Assembly: GCF_008632125.1 (NCBI RefSeq)
Contig: NZ_VWRN01000003.1
Coordinates: 41,542 to 105,541 of the forward strand
Reading direction: 5' to 3'
DNA length: 64,000 nt
Origin: Cupriavidus cauae
GTDB lineage: Bacteria; Pseudomonadota; Gammaproteobacteria; Burkholderiales; Burkholderiaceae
The stretch's first letter is position 1, and every line of letters begins with the position of its first letter. The notes under the pieces were generated by a model. The model was not told the DNA's origin. It worked only from the letters and a program-made list of their open reading frames with translations, and did not search any database. The translations under genes and the position numbers were made by a program. This document shows, in pieces, positions 27,682 through 36,591 of the stretch.

Positions 27682-29767
27682 AGAGTCCCTTCGATCGACG
27701 AGTGACGGAAGCGGTGACACGGTCGGGGTCGTGTCACGCGGAATTTGGAGGATTCCACATCTTGCGTCATTCATAAATGCTCATATTCGATATATACGCT
27801 TTCCTGAGCACAGCTCTACAGCAGTTTCTGCAGTGGTTTGCTGGGGCCGGCGGCCTACAGCGACGCGCGCGATAGAATTTGCAGAAAGAGTGAAGGGATG
27901 CCGTATTACCTATCTTGAAGATGGCTTTATTCGATCGATTGGGTTGGGCGTAGACGGTTACGCACCTCTTTCGTTAGTCGTTGATGCGAAGGGAATATAC
28001 TATGATGCAACGCGTGGATCGACTCTTGAGGAATTGATCGCTGGAGCGGATTTATCGCAATCTCTTCAGGAGGATGCGGAGCGCGCCTTGAAAGCAGTTC
28101 GCGCCTTGAAGATATCTAAGTATAACCATGCCGCTGCGTTCCATTTTCCCAAAACAAAAAAGCGGCGGGTGCTCGTTGTTGACCAAACTGCTGGTGATAT
28201 GTCCGTTGTGTATGGCGGCGCAGACGAAGAGACATTCGAAAGAATGTTGGCGAGTGCGGAACTGGATCATCCGTATGCGGAAATATGGGTCAAAACGCAT
28301 CCGGACGTGCTCCGTGGAAAGAAAAAAGGCTATCTTGGTGTGCTGCAATACGGCAGTAAATTGAGGATATTAGCCGAGGATTGTTGTCCCTACACGTTGT
28401 TGGAGCAAGTTGACCACGTCTATGTCGTTACGTCTCAAATGGGTTTTGAAGCCCTTATTTTGGGGCGACCGGTTACGGTATTTGGTTTGCCGTGGTATGC
28501 GGGTTGGGGGCTAACAGATGACCGCCATCCCGAGGTCCGCCAGTTGACAGTGCGTAGAGGTGTAGCGCGTACGGTGCCACAACTATTCGCAGCAGCCTAC
28601 CTCATGTACGCACGCTATATTAAGCCCGCTACTGGTACGCAAGGTACGATATTTGATGTGCTTGATTGGGTGGCGCGTAATAAGAGCATCAACGATGCGA
28701 ATCGATGCACGCTCCTTTGCGTTGGCATGAGTCTTTGGAAGCGCGCTATCGTTGAACCGTTTTTGACGACACCGTCGAGCCGCGTGCGTTTCGTTCAGAG
28801 GCTCACTGATAGCGATTTGGCGCGCTTGAAGGATGACACTCGCATAGTCGTTTGGGGCAGCCGGGAGCACACCGTGGCCCAGGCTGCGGCAGCGCATGGA
28901 ATCCCGATTATGCGGGTAGAGGATGGCTTTATTCGATCGTCCGGTCTTGGCTCGGATTTACATGGGCCGTTGTCCCTGGTAGTCGATGACCAAGGGATCT
29001 ACTACGACCCATTTTCGAGAAGCCGGCTCGAGCGCTTGCTTGAAGTTGTGAATCTAAGCGAGGATCAGCGTACGCGCGCGAGACTTCTTCGTCGTCTGAT
29101 CGTCGAAAAGAAGATTACTAAGTACAACGTGGGGGGGATTTTCGAGCTGGATCCCCGGAGCGCAGGACGCAAGGTTATATTAGTTCCAGGCCAAGTGGAA
29201 GACGATGCCTCCATTATTTCCGGATCGCCGATAGTTCGGAGGAATGCAGATTTGCTCGCGCGAGTGAGAGCGGCTGCACCGGACGCGTGGATTCTCTATA
29301 AGCCGCATCCTGATGTTGTGGCAGGAAATCGCCGAGGCGGCGACGCCTCCTTTGCTACCGATCTAGCGGATCAAATTGTCATAAACGCAAGCATCTCTGG
29401 CTGTATCGCGGCAGCTGACGAAGTGCATACCATGACATCTCTTGCTGGCTTCGAAGCATTGCTATTGGGCAAGCCCGTACATTGTTACGGTGGCCCTTTC
29501 TACTCGGGCTGGGGGCTTACCGTAGATCATTTTGAGTTAGCACACCGCCAGCGCAGACTGACGTTGGACGAGCTGGTTTATGTTTCTCTGTGCGAGTATC
29601 CGCGATACCGCTTGCCTGGGGTGCAAGGTTTCTGTTCCGTGGAAGATGTCGTCGAATATCTCGCGGAAGATAGCAGAGAGAGACAGGAGCAACTGGGAAG
29701 CGGCTGGATCACGAAGCAGTGGCGGAAGGGCCGGCAGTTGTGGCGTGTACTTTCGTCGTGTTGCTGA
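27659..29767 (+). CDS. kpsC: Capsule beta-Kdo transferase KpsC
   Basis: The 702-residue protein has two homologous halves, each with EDGFIRS-x-GLG, PLSLVVD and GIYYD (near residues 86 and 420). Each half ends in a motif of the FEALLLGKPV and YSGWGLT type. These are the two retaining-type Kdo transferase modules that build the alternating beta-Kdo linker on phosphatidylglycerol. The length is close to E. coli KpsC (675). Base composition is lower in GC than the flanking genome, like the cassette genes before it. The gene starts inside the GT2 gene and is followed by kpsS after three bases. Confidence 0.95.
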   Translation: MVMLVRIRESLRSTSDGSGDTVGVVSRGIWRIPHLASFINAHIRYIRFPEHSSTAVSAVVCWGRRPTATRAIEFAERVKGCRITYLEDGFIRSIGLGVDGYAPLSLVVDAKGIYYDATRGSTLEELIAGADLSQSLQEDAERALKAVRALKISKYNHAAAFHFPKTKKRRVLVVDQTAGDMSVVYGGADEETFERMLASAELDHPYAEIWVKTHPDVLRGKKKGYLGVLQYGSKLRILAEDCCPYTLLEQVDHVYVVTSQMGFEALILGRPVTVFGLPWYAGWGLTDDRHPEVRQLTVRRGVARTVPQLFAAAYLMYARYIKPATGTQGTIFDVLDWVARNKSINDANRCTLLCVGMSLWKRAIVEPFLTTPSSRVRFVQRLTDSDLARLKDDTRIVVWGSREHTVAQAAAAHGIPIMRVEDGFIRSSGLGSDLHGPLSLVVDDQGIYYDPFSRSRLERLLEVVNLSEDQRTRARLLRRLIVEKKITKYNVGGIFELDPRSAGRKVILVPGQVEDDASIISGSPIVRRNADLLARVRAAAPDAWILYKPHPDVVAGNRRGGDASFATDLADQIVINASISGCIAAADEVHTMTSLAGFEALLLGKPVHCYGGPFYSGWGLTVDHFELAHRQRRLTLDELVYVSLCEYPRYRLPGVQGFCSVEDVVEYLAEDSRERQEQLGSGWITKQWRKGRQLWRVLSSCC

Positions 29768-29770
29768 ATC

Positions 29771-31213
29771 ATGAAGCCATTGGGCGGCAATCGGCCGAAC
29801 TCCATCAAAGTAAAGATCCGACGTCCGATAGACGACGCGGATAGCGCCGGCCATTGTGTTCACGCCCCCACCAGCGTGGAGCACTCGCCTTCGATCCAGT
29901 TATTGGGACAGCATTCCCGTGTCCTCTTACTGCAGGGCCCTAACGGACCATTCTTTGCTCGATTGGCGTATTTTTTAAGAGATCTAGGGGCGGAGGTATG
30001 GAAAGTAAACTTCAATCGCGGGGATGATCTTTACTACCGTGATGTCGGGGTCATCCGATTTTCCGATGCCATGCCAGCGTGGGAATCGTTCCTCCGCGAG
30101 CTGTTGGGCAAGATGCGGATCGACGCCATCGTCGTTTTCGGTAGTGCCCGCCGCCATCATCGAATCGCAGCCCGCGTTGCAAAGTCTATGGGCATCACCT
30201 TCTGGGTATTTGAGGAGGGCTATATTCGTCCGGACTACATCACACTGGAGAAAGGCGGCGTCAACGCGGATTCGCCGTTGGCGGGTCTGCAGTTGGGTGA
30301 CATTCCTGCCGTTCCAGCCGCACCGAAGCGAAGGAGGTTCAAGCATCCATTTGCGAGAATGGCTTGGTATTCGTTCTGGTATTTTGTGGCGGGACTGTTA
30401 TCCGCCAAGCGCTATCCGCAGTACCGGCACCACAAGCCGTTCGGCGTGCATGAAGCGGGCCTTTGGATGCGGGCAGCATACAGGAAGTACAAGTACCGAT
30501 GGCAAGAGCAGGGCCTCACCAAGGCCCTATTGTCTGATGGCCATCCGCCATTCTTCCTCGTCGCCCTCCAGGTCTACAACGACAGCCAAATCCGCGTCCA
30601 TAGCCCATGGCGCCGCATCGAGGACTTCATCGAATGGACCATTCACTCGTTCGCGTATAACGCCCCGCGCGACACCATCCTGGTGATCAAGCACCATCCG
30701 ATGGATCGCGGTCATACGAATTACGCGGCGGTGATCGACGAGTGCGCACAGCGATTCGGGGCTGTCGGCAGGGTCGTCTACGTCCATGACGCGCACCTGC
30801 CCTCACTGCTGCATCGCTGCGATGGTGTCGTTACGATCAACTCGACGACCGGCCTGCAGGCGATGTACCACCGCGTTCCAGTCATCACGCTCGGGCGGTG
30901 TTTCTATGACAAGGAAGGGCTGACCTATCAGGGCAGCCTCGATAGATTCTGGAACGACCCCAAGCCGGTCGATATGGCGGCTTATCGTCGTTTCCGCAAC
31001 TACCTGATCCATACCTCGCAGATCAATTCGTCCTTCTATGCGGACTCCACCCTCGGCGAAACCGCCGACGCGAAACGGTGGCACAAGCGCTGGCGCGTGC
31101 GTTTCGCCTGCGTTGGCGGGCTCGTGATGATGGATTCGTTCTCGGGAAGAGCGGTCGACATGTCGGCGCTGTTCTCGATCCTGCATTGGGCGTCGAACTG
31201 GTTTGTCGGGTGA
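29771..31213 (+). CDS. kpsS: Capsule Kdo-linker initiating transferase KpsS
   Basis: The 480-residue protein shows KpsS family segments: VLLLQGPNGPFFARLAYFLRD, NFNRGDDLYY, VFEEGYIRPDYITLE, FLVALQVYNDSQIRVHSPW, VIKHHPMDRGH and TINSTTGLQAMYHRVPVITLG. KpsS adds the first beta-Kdo to lyso-phosphatidylglycerol before KpsC extends. It is longer than the E. coli protein (about 390), with about 50 extra N-terminal residues and a C-terminal extension. GC content rises along the gene, so the cassette boundary may fall within it. It closes the operon and converges on dctD; no terminator is obvious between them. Confidence 0.94.
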   Translation: MKPLGGNRPNSIKVKIRRPIDDADSAGHCVHAPTSVEHSPSIQLLGQHSRVLLLQGPNGPFFARLAYFLRDLGAEVWKVNFNRGDDLYYRDVGVIRFSDAMPAWESFLRELLGKMRIDAIVVFGSARRHHRIAARVAKSMGITFWVFEEGYIRPDYITLEKGGVNADSPLAGLQLGDIPAVPAAPKRRRFKHPFARMAWYSFWYFVAGLLSAKRYPQYRHHKPFGVHEAGLWMRAAYRKYKYRWQEQGLTKALLSDGHPPFFLVALQVYNDSQIRVHSPWRRIEDFIEWTIHSFAYNAPRDTILVIKHHPMDRGHTNYAAVIDECAQRFGAVGRVVYVHDAHLPSLLHRCDGVVTINSTTGLQAMYHRVPVITLGRCFYDKEGLTYQGSLDRFWNDPKPVDMAAYRRFRNYLIHTSQINSSFYADSTLGETADAKRWHKRWRVRFACVGGLVMMDSFSGRAVDMSALFSILHWASNWFVG

Positions 31214-31267
31214 TTTGGTTTCCAGGGCGTCGACGGTGCCGCCCCGGCTCCCACGCTGATTAGAGCG

Positions 31268-32596
31268 CTACAGCCCGTACTTCCTGACCTTGTCGAACAA
31301 CGTCGTCTTGGCCACCCCCAACGCCTCGCTAGCCCGGCTCAAATTCCCCTCATGCCGCCGCAGCGCATCCGCGATCAACGCCCGCTCGAATTGCTCCACC
31401 GCCTGCGCCAGCGGCAATAGCGCCGGTTCCTCGGTGCCCTGTTCGGGATTGCAGCCCAGGCCCAGGACATGCCGCTCGGCCAGGTTGCGCAGCTCGCGCA
31501 CATTGCCGGGCCACGGATAGGCGACCAGCCGTGCGAGTTCGGCGGGGGAGGCCGGACGCGCGTCGCGCTCGAAGCGCAGCGCCGCCTGCGCGACGAAGTG
31601 GCCGAACAGCAGCGGCACGTCCTCGCGCCGCTCGCGCAGCGGCGGCAGTTCCAGCGTGATCACGTTGAGCCGGTAGTAGAGGTCGGCGCGGAACTGGCCG
31701 GCGTCGGCCAGGGCCTTGAGGTCGGCCTTGGTCGCCGCGACCACGCGCGCGTCGACCGGCACCGGCGTGTTGGAGCCGAGCCGTTCGACCACGCGCTCCT
31801 GCAGCACGCGCAGCAGCTTGATCTGCATCGACATCGGCATGCTCTCGATTTCGTCGAGGAACAGCGTGCCGCCCTCGGCGTGTTCGATCTTGCCGATGCG
31901 GCGCTTGGCGGCGCCGGTGAAGGAGCCGGCCTCGTGACCGAAGATTTCGCTCTCGAACAGCTGCTCCGGCAGCCCGCCGCAGTTGATCGGCACGAAGTTG
32001 CGCGCGTGGCGGGTGCTGGCGTCGTGCAGGCAGCGCGCCACCAGTTCCTTGCCGGTGCCGGTCTCGCCGTGGATCAGCACATTGGCGCTGGTGTCGGCAA
32101 GATCGGCGATCAGGCGGCGCAGCCGTTCCATCGCCGGCGACACGCCGATCAGCCGCGCCTCGAGCCGTTCGCGGCCGGCCAACCGGTCGCGCAGTTCGGC
32201 GACCTCAAGTGCAAGGCGGCGCTGCTCCAGCGCGCGGCGCGCGACCTCGACCAGCCGCTCGGGGGCAAAGGGCTTTTCCAGGAAGTCGTAGGCGCCTTGC
32301 TTCATCGCCTGCACCGCCAGGCCGACGTCGCCATGGCCGGTGATCATCACCACAGGCAGCGCGGCGTCGCGGGCCTTGAGCTGCGCCAGCAGCGCCATGC
32401 CGTCGATGCCGGGCAGGCGGATGTCGCTGACGACGATGCCGGGGAAGTGCGGCGCCACCGTCTGCAGCGCGGCCTCGGCCGTGCCGACGGCGCGCGTGGC
32501 GATGCCTTCGAGGCGCAGCGCCTGTTCGCAGCCCAGCCGGACGTCGGCGTCGTCCTCGACGATCAGTACCGACAGGTCATTGAGTTTGGGCGCCAT
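31268..32596 (-). CDS. dctD: C4-dicarboxylate response regulator DctD (sigma-54 activator)
   Basis: The 442-residue protein has a receiver domain (VLIVEDDADVR, phospho-Asp in VVSDIRLPG, KPF), a sigma-54-interaction AAA+ domain (Walker A GETGTGKE, Walker B GGTLFLDEIESM, Arg finger region FRADLYYRL) and a C-terminal Fis-type HTH (LSRASEALGVAKTTLFDKVRK). The sigma-54 contact loop reads GSFTGA (residues 224-229) instead of GAFTGA. It overlaps dctB by 20 bases. With DctB it should activate dctA, whose upstream region carries a sigma-54-like promoter and paired palindromes. Confidence 0.94.
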   Translation of the reverse strand: MAPKLNDLSVLIVEDDADVRLGCEQALRLEGIATRAVGTAEAALQTVAPHFPGIVVSDIRLPGIDGMALLAQLKARDAALPVVMITGHGDVGLAVQAMKQGAYDFLEKPFAPERLVEVARRALEQRRLALEVAELRDRLAGRERLEARLIGVSPAMERLRRLIADLADTSANVLIHGETGTGKELVARCLHDASTRHARNFVPINCGGLPEQLFESEIFGHEAGSFTGAAKRRIGKIEHAEGGTLFLDEIESMPMSMQIKLLRVLQERVVERLGSNTPVPVDARVVAATKADLKALADAGQFRADLYYRLNVITLELPPLRERREDVPLLFGHFVAQAALRFERDARPASPAELARLVAYPWPGNVRELRNLAERHVLGLGCNPEQGTEEPALLPLAQAVEQFERALIADALRRHEGNLSRASEALGVAKTTLFDKVRKYGL

Positions 32597-34601
32597 TGTG
32601 TGTCTCCTTGCCGGCCATCGGCAGCACCATCGTGAAGCAGGCGCCGCCGTCGGGATGATTGCTGGCGACCAGCGTGCCGCCGTATTCGTCCAGGATGCCG
32701 GCCGACAGCGTCAGGCCGAGGCCCAGACCCTGTCCCGCCGGCTTGGTGGTGAAGAAGGGTTCGAACAGCCGCGCGAACGCTTCCTCGGACAGGCCCGGGC
32801 CGTTGTCGCGGACGGTGCAGCGGACCATGCCTTCGGCCACCGCGGCGCGCAGCTCGAGACGGGCCGGCTGGGCACCTTGCGCCGGGCCGGCCGCCATCGC
32901 GTCGAGCGCATTGCCGATCAGGTTGACCAGCACCTGTTCGAGCCGGTTAGGATCGCAGGCGACTGCCAGCGTGCGGTCGACATCGCGCACGATCTGCGGC
33001 TGCACCGCCTGCACGCGCGTCTCCAGCAGGAACAGCGCGTTGTCGATCGCATCGGCCAGCAGCGCGCTGCCCTTGCCGTTGCGGCCGGGCTTGCGCGCGA
33101 AGGACTTGAGCGCGCCGGTAATGCGGCCCATCTTTTCGACCAGGCCGATGATGGTGCCGAGGTTCGCCTGCGCGGTGGCGAGGTCGCCGCGCGCAAGGAA
33201 TTTCTGGGTGTTGCCCGACAGCGTGCGCAGCGCGGCCAGCGGCTGGTTCAGCTCGTGCGCGATGCCGGTCGACATCTGTCCGACTGCCGCCAGCTTGCCG
33301 GCCTGCAGCAGACCGTCCTGGGCCTGGCGCAGTTCGCGCTCGGTGCGGATGCGCTCGGCGATCTCGGTCTGCAGCAGATGGTTGGCGCTGGTCAGGTCGG
33401 CGGTCCGTTCGGCGACCTTGCGTTCGAGTTCGCTGTTGGCGGCCTCGAGCGCGGCGCGCGCGGCCAGCCGCTCGCTGACGATGCGCCGGCGCACGTTCCA
33501 GGCGGCGCCGAGCAGCAGCACGAAGGCGGTCAGCACGCCGCACAGCGCGGCGGTGTTCAGCGCCGCCATGCGTGCCTGCGACGTATCGGTCAGCAGCGTC
33601 AGCTGCCATTCGGTGCCGGGCAGCATCGCGTTCTGCTCGAGCATCGATGGGCCGCGGCGCATGCGTACCAGCGCGTCGCCGTTGTTCATCGCCCGCACGC
33701 GGGTGAATTCGAGCGGCTCCAGCGGCGCGCGGTTGTACTGCAGGCTGCGGTTCAGCCGTTCGCGCTGCGCGGCGCTCAGCGGCCGGCGCGCGCGCAGCTT
33801 CCACGACGGCTCGGAGGCAAGGATCACCACGCCGTTCTCGTCGGACAGCAGCATCTGCATGTCGGCGCTCTGCCAGCGCTGCTCCAGCGGCTCGAGGCCG
33901 ACCTTGACCACCGCGACGCCGCTGGGCCGCTGGCCGTTGCCATTGCCCAGGGGCGCCGACAGGTAGTAGCCCGATTCATCGCGCGTGGTGCCGACGCCGT
34001 AGAAGCGTCCCAACTGGCCGTCGATGGCGGCCTGGAAGTAGGGGCGGAAGCTCAGGTCTTCGCCCAGATAGCTGTCGGGGCGCTGCCAGTTGCTGGTGGC
34101 GCGCACGCGTCCCTGGCGGTCGAGCACGAACACGGCCAGCGTGCCGGCGCGAGCATTGACCGCGGCCAGGTGCGCGTTGGCCGCGGCGACGCGGGCGGAA
34201 TCCTCGGGCCGCGCCAGCAGCGAGCTGATCTCGTCGTCCAGCGACAGCAGGCTCGGCACGAAGTCGTAGCGCGCCAGTTCGCTGGAGAGGGCCTGGCCGT
34301 AGAGCCGCAGCTGCACCTGGCCGCGCTCGGCCTGGCGGGCCAGCGCGGCGTCGAAGGTATAGCGGTAGCCCAGCCAGCCGGCCAGGCCCACCAGCCCGGC
34401 CAGCGCCAGCAGCGCGAGCAGCTGTGCGGCGGCGGCCAGTCCGCGCTCGCGGTGGGGCGGACGATGGTGCGCAGGGCGGGCCGGGCGGGAGGGGACGGCA
34501 GCAGCGGTGGCAGCAGCGGTGTCGGCAGCGGCGGCGGCAGGGCCGGAACGGGGCGAAGACACGGCGGAAGACTGGCGGTTCGGCATGGCGGTTATCTGCA
34601 T
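32577..34601 (-). CDS. dctB: C4-dicarboxylate sensor histidine kinase DctB
   Basis: The 674-residue membrane kinase has an Ala/Pro-rich cytosolic N-terminus, a first TM helix near residue 60 and a periplasmic double-PAS sensor (SLLSLDDEISSLLARPEDS ... SFRPYFQAAIDGQLGRFYGVG ... GYYLSAPL). A second TM helix, a coiled linker, the H-box GIAHELNQPLAALRT and the ATPase motifs NLIGNALDAM, DNGPGL and GLGLTL follow. It senses external succinate, fumarate or malate. The start is uncertain: ATG 34601 has AGAGAG upstream, and ATG 34586 is an alternative. Confidence 0.92.
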   Translation of the reverse strand: MQITAMPNRQSSAVSSPRSGPAAAAADTAAATAAAVPSRPARPAHHRPPHRERGLAAAAQLLALLALAGLVGLAGWLGYRYTFDAALARQAERGQVQLRLYGQALSSELARYDFVPSLLSLDDEISSLLARPEDSARVAAANAHLAAVNARAGTLAVFVLDRQGRVRATSNWQRPDSYLGEDLSFRPYFQAAIDGQLGRFYGVGTTRDESGYYLSAPLGNGNGQRPSGVAVVKVGLEPLEQRWQSADMQMLLSDENGVVILASEPSWKLRARRPLSAAQRERLNRSLQYNRAPLEPLEFTRVRAMNNGDALVRMRRGPSMLEQNAMLPGTEWQLTLLTDTSQARMAALNTAALCGVLTAFVLLLGAAWNVRRRIVSERLAARAALEAANSELERKVAERTADLTSANHLLQTEIAERIRTERELRQAQDGLLQAGKLAAVGQMSTGIAHELNQPLAALRTLSGNTQKFLARGDLATAQANLGTIIGLVEKMGRITGALKSFARKPGRNGKGSALLADAIDNALFLLETRVQAVQPQIVRDVDRTLAVACDPNRLEQVLVNLIGNALDAMAAGPAQGAQPARLELRAAVAEGMVRCTVRDNGPGLSEEAFARLFEPFFTTKPAGQGLGLGLTLSAGILDEYGGTLVASNHPDGGACFTMVLPMAGKETHNGAQTQ

Positions 34602-34679
34602 GCGCTCTCTTTTATCACACCCGGTGAGCCGGCCCGGACGCTCGGGTCCGCTGCCCTTCATCACCCGGCGCCCCGAATG

Positions 34680-34713
34680 AAAAAGGCCCGGCCGCCGGAT
34701 TGGCGGTCGGGCC
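34680..34713 (-). terminator. Rho-independent terminator of dctA
   Basis: On the minus strand a GC stem (GGCCCGACCGCC pairing with GGCGGCCGGGCC, one mismatch) encloses a five-base loop and is followed by TTTTT. It lies 32 bases past the dctA stop and separates dctA from dctB. Confidence 0.9.
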
Positions 34714-34744
34714 CCTGGCACGCCCCGTGGAGCAGGCAGGGAGG

Positions 34745-36055
34745 CTACTTGCTCGCCAGGACCTGGACGGGTGCCAGGTCGGTAGCGCCGTCTTCAGCGG
34801 TGTCGTCCGCTTCTTCCGGCACCGGCGCGCCGATCGCGCCTTCGCTTTTGGCGACGACGGTCGTGGCAATGGCGTTACCGAGCACGTTGGTGACGGTGCG
34901 GCCCATATCGAGAACATGGTCGATGCCCAGCACCAGCAGGATGCCGGCCTCCGGCAGGCCGAACATCGGCAGCACGGCGGCGACCACCACCAGCGAGGCG
35001 CGCGGCACGCCGGCGATGCCCTTGCTGGTGACCAGCAGCACCAGCAGCATGGTGATCTGCTGGGTCAGCGTCAGCTCGATGCCATAGACCTGCGCGACGA
35101 ACAGCGCCGCGAACGAGGTGTACATGATCGAGCCGTCGAGGTTGAACGAGTAGCCGAGCGGCAGCACGAAGTTGGTGATGCGCTCCTTGACGCCGAAGCG
35201 GATCAGCTGGTCGATCACCTTCGGATAGGCCGACTCGCTGCTGGCGGTGGCGAAGCCGATCATCAGCGGCGCGCGCAGCGTCTTGAGCAGGCGGAACACG
35301 TCGCGGCCGAGGAACAGATAGCCGCCGAAGATCAGCGCGACCCACAGCAGCGCCAGCGCCAGATACAGGCTGCCGAGCAGCTTGGCGTAGACCGTCAGCA
35401 CGCCCAGGCCCTCGGCGGTGATCACCGCGGCGATGGCGCCGAACACGCCGACCGGGGCGAACGCCATCACATAGTTGGTGACCTTCAGCATCACCTTGGC
35501 CAGGCCATCGATCGCCGCCAGCAGCGGCTTGCCCGGACCGTCCTTGACGGCGCCCAGCGCGAAGCCGAAGAACAGCGAGAACACCACGATCTGCAGGATC
35601 TCGTTGTTGGCCATCGCCTCGGCGATGCTCTTCGGGAACATGTGGGTGACGAAGTCGCGCAGGTTCAGCGCGCCCGTCTTCAGGTTCGAGGTGGCGTCGG
35701 CCGGCGGCAGCGGCAGGTTCATGCCATGGCCGGGCGTCAGCAGATTGGCCATCACCAGGCCGAGCAGCAGCGAGGTCACCGACGCGATCACGAACCAGCC
35801 CATTGCCTTCAGGCCGATGCGGCCGACCGCCTTGCCGTCGCCCATGCTGGCGATGCCGCTGACCAGCGTGGCGAACACCAGCGGGCCGATGATCATCTTG
35901 ATCATCCGCAGGAACACGTCGGTCAGGATCGACAGATGGCCGGCGATCGATTTGGCCGCGGCGGCATCGGGCGCGAGGTGGTGCGCGGTGGTGCCGGCCA
36001 GCAGGCCGAGCAGCATGGCGAACAGGATCAGGGTGGGCAGTCGGTTCAGTTTCAT
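34745..36055 (-). CDS. dctA: C4-dicarboxylate transporter DctA
   Basis: The 436-residue sodium/proton:dicarboxylate symporter of the DAACS family has about eight TM segments and two hairpins. Signatures include FLRMIKMIIGPLVFATLVSGIASMGD, the serine-rich hairpin ATASSESAYPKV, the NLDGSIMYTSFAALFVAQ motif with its cation/substrate Asn-Asp, and the DHVLDMGRTVTNVLGNAIAT helix. It imports succinate, fumarate and malate. It has its own terminator and a probable sigma-54 promoter 260 bases upstream under DctBD control. The acidic C-terminus is species-specific. Confidence 0.96.
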   Translation of the reverse strand: MKLNRLPTLILFAMLLGLLAGTTAHHLAPDAAAAKSIAGHLSILTDVFLRMIKMIIGPLVFATLVSGIASMGDGKAVGRIGLKAMGWFVIASVTSLLLGLVMANLLTPGHGMNLPLPPADATSNLKTGALNLRDFVTHMFPKSIAEAMANNEILQIVVFSLFFGFALGAVKDGPGKPLLAAIDGLAKVMLKVTNYVMAFAPVGVFGAIAAVITAEGLGVLTVYAKLLGSLYLALALLWVALIFGGYLFLGRDVFRLLKTLRAPLMIGFATASSESAYPKVIDQLIRFGVKERITNFVLPLGYSFNLDGSIMYTSFAALFVAQVYGIELTLTQQITMLLVLLVTSKGIAGVPRASLVVVAAVLPMFGLPEAGILLVLGIDHVLDMGRTVTNVLGNAIATTVVAKSEGAIGAPVPEEADDTAEDGATDLAPVQVLASK

Positions 36056-36315
36056 CGTGATTCAAACCTGGGGCGTCCGGCGCGGGCCGGACAGCTTGGG
36101 AAACGAAAGACGCGCAAGGCGGCGTACCGCCCCGCACAGCTCGACGGACGCCGGAGCGCCCGTGCGGCGACGCGGGCCGGCTTCAGGTCAGCCGGCGGGG
36201 ACGCAATCGGGGGCGCTGTGTGGGCCGGGCGGGCGGGGTGGGGGCTGCCATGTCGTTTCCTCCATCGTTGTGGCGCAGCCGGGGGCGGCGGCGCTATAGA
36301 TGGGGGGCCTAGTTC

Positions 36316-36330
36316 GCACGAGGCGTGCCA
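36316..36330 (-). promoter_or_regulatory. Probable sigma-54 (-24/-12) promoter of dctA
   Basis: On the minus strand the sequence reads TGGCACG-CCTC-GTGC, against the consensus TGGCACG-N4-TTGC: a perfect -24 element and one mismatch in the -12. It lies about 260 bases upstream of the dctA start. It is paired with two palindromes about 80-130 bases further upstream, the geometry of an enhancer-dependent promoter. Confidence 0.65.
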
Positions 36331-36401
36331 GCTTTGCCAGGCTGACAGCAGCCTGCAAGTGATTGAAACGAAAGGGAAAAGTTTCGCGCGCTGGCGACCG
36401 C

Positions 36402-36450
36402 GTTCGGATTTCCGAGCGGGCGTGGTGTGGGCGTGTTCGGATTTCCGAAC
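36402..36450. promoter_or_regulatory. Paired palindromic upstream activator sites, likely DctD
   Basis: Two copies of the 16-base palindrome GTTCGGATTTCCGAAC (36435-36450 exact; 36402-36417 with one change) are spaced 33 bases centre to centre, three helical turns. They sit about 90-125 bases upstream of the sigma-54-like promoter of dctA. Tandem co-oriented sites of this kind are what an oligomeric NtrC-class activator such as DctD uses. Confidence 0.65.
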
Positions 36451-36536
36451 GGCGGACGGGAGATGGCCTGGTCCTCAGGTCCGCAGGTCCTCAGTGCTCC
36501 GCGTGCTCCGTACTCGAGGTGCTTCAAGGTGCTCAA

Positions 36537-36559
36537 GGTGCCCGGGTGCTCCGGGCACC
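36537..36559. other. Perfect 9-bp hairpin between cupin gene and dctA regulatory region
   Basis: GGTGCCCGG and CCGGGCACC flank a five-base loop, 33 bases past the cupin gene's stop on the minus strand. No T-run follows. It may end cupin transcription weakly. The rest of 36056-36591 holds the dctA promoter, its activator sites and imperfect GGTGCT repeats; no gene is evident. Confidence 0.4.
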
Positions 36560-36591
36560 AAATCCCCCGGTCGCGCAGGGCCTCCAGGCCC

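Noticed and set aside
36537..36559. Hairpin after the cupin gene as an intrinsic terminator
   Set aside because: The stem is perfect but no T-run follows on the minus strand, so it was recorded only as a hairpin.
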